Made by a program: the position numbers and the translations under genes. A stretch of DNA of 64,000 nucleotides from Sporosarcina sp. (GTDB lineage: Bacteria; Bacillota; Bacilli; Bacillales_A; Planococcaceae). The stretch lies in assembly GCA_026169375.1 (NCBI GenBank), contig JAPFCR010000030.1:62001-126000 (forward strand), given 5' to 3'. The notes under the pieces are model-generated. The model saw only the letters and a list, made by a program, of their open reading frames with translations, was not told where the DNA came from and did no database searches. Shown here piece after piece: positions 63,582 through 64,000 of this stretch; position 1 is the stretch's first letter, and each line of letters starts with the position of its first letter.

Positions 63582-63809
63582 TTACCCTTTCTTAATCCAA
63601 AAAGTAAATACGCCATCCTCTTCTTTTTGTTCCACTAGATCATGTCCACCAGATTTTGACCATGCAGCCATGTCTGATACTGTCCCTCTATCAGTCGTAT
63701 GAATTTCTAATACTTCACCTGTTTCTATTTCATTCATTGCTTTTCTTGCTTGAACAACTGGCATTGGACAAGCTAATCCTTTTGCATCTACTATTTTAGT
63801 AATATTCAT
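63582..63809 (-). CDS. TusA-like sulfur carrier protein
   Basis: 75 aa, ATG with AAAGGAG. SirA/TusA fold with the active Cys in DAKGLACPMPVVQARKAM (CPxP motif, Cys at about residue 14). Carries a persulfide to partner enzymes. Clustered with a TauE-like permease and a probable hydrolase further upstream, as in sulfide/persulfide detoxification loci. Confidence 0.92.
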   Translation of the reverse strand: MNITKIVDAKGLACPMPVVQARKAMNEIETGEVLEIHTTDRGTVSDMAAWSKSGGHDLVEQKEEDGVFTFWIKKG

Positions 63810-63890
63810 TTCAATACGCTCCTTTTAATTTTAGGTTCTATTTATTTTGCATGATTTTTCTAATAAAAAACCTAGTGCATTAAATCCAAC

Positions 63891-64000
63891 TTATCGAACT
63901 GCACAACGATTAGGTCCAATTTCCATTTCGCGTTGTGTTTCTTCGTCAGGTGTAATCATGCCCATATTCGTTTGGCGAATTTCTTGGTAAGCATTCGGTT
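63891..64000 (-). CDS. C-terminal end of an unidentified protein (possibly MBL-fold/rhodanese type)
   Basis: The last 35 or so residues before a TAA stop (63893-63891): [19 protein letters not shown], then [13 protein letters not shown]. The gene continues beyond the right edge. The tail resembles ends of persulfide-dioxygenase-like metallo-hydrolases found next to tusA and tauE, but this is a weak recollection and the domain is out of view. Confidence 0.5.
   Translation of the reverse strand, partial: PNAYQEIRQTNMGMITPDEETQREMEIGPNRCAVR

Noticed and set aside
1..64000. CRISPR array, tRNA, rRNA, prophage or complete insertion sequence
   Set aside because: I saw no regularly spaced repeats, cloverleaf-like genes, transposase or phage structural genes on either strand.

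Overview
The window is AT-rich chromosomal DNA from a low-GC Gram-positive bacterium of the order Bacillales. The narGHJI-nreABC, liaIHFSR, bceRSAB and cydABCD-type clusters, the S-box and preQ1-I riboswitches, the AGGAGG ribosome binding sites and the frequent TTG/GTG starts all fit. The gene content suggests Planococcaceae/Caryophanaceae (Sporosarcina-like), but that placement is inference. I found no rRNA, tRNA, CRISPR array, prophage or intact insertion sequence.

Layout. 1-15.7 kb is a nitrate-respiration island. It holds molybdenum-cofactor genes (moaD-moaE-mobB-moeA, divergent moaC, then moaB and moeB), a NarK transporter fused to a PAS domain, a hemerythrin-like protein, the oxygen/nitrate sensing system NreABC and the nitrate reductase NarGHJI. 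Two palindromes matching the NreC box TAGGG-N4-CCCTA sit at the same distance from the -10 elements of narK and narG. 16-20.4 kb is a ribonucleotide reductase operon (nrdE, flavodoxin, nrdF) behind paired NrdR boxes and DnaA boxes. 20.5-24.2 kb holds a DUF2512 membrane protein, a flavin monooxygenase and an alanine/glycine symporter. 24.3-28.9 kb is a complete BceRS-BceAB-type peptide sensing and detoxification module. 29-33.2 kb holds an S-box-controlled MetE-like gene, an AbgT transporter and a metallo-beta-lactamase-fold protein. 33.3-36.2 kb is a manganese-type ABC importer behind four copies of one 20-bp operator.

36.3-41.8 kb is envelope maintenance: uppP, dedA, a DnaA-box cluster, and the liaI-liaH-liaF-liaS-liaR stress operon with a LiaR-like box. 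41.9-46.7 kb is the least explained part: a 66-aa hydrophilic protein, a two-component system with an unusually large sensor and a small membrane ORF lodged between regulator and kinase, and a divergent pair of unknown membrane/surface genes. 46.8-49.6 kb holds an EamA transporter and an ABC exporter. 49.9-55.8 kb is cytochrome bd oxidase plus its CydDC exporter. 56.2-59 kb holds preQ1-controlled queT, a small HTH protein and a BCCT betaine transporter. 59.1-62.7 kb is hom-metX-metY behind a second S-box. The end carries sulfur genes (tauE-like, tusA-like and a truncated CDS).

The island logic is coherent. Low-oxygen respiration (Nar and cytochrome bd), cofactor supply (Moco, Mn), cell-envelope stress sensing (Bce, Lia, UppP) and sulfur/methionine metabolism each have recognisable cis-regulatory sites. 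The best candidates for something not yet described are the 41.9-46.7 kb two-component module with its hidden small ORF, the NarK-PAS fusion, the flavodoxin in the nrdI position, and a MetX that has lost its lid.
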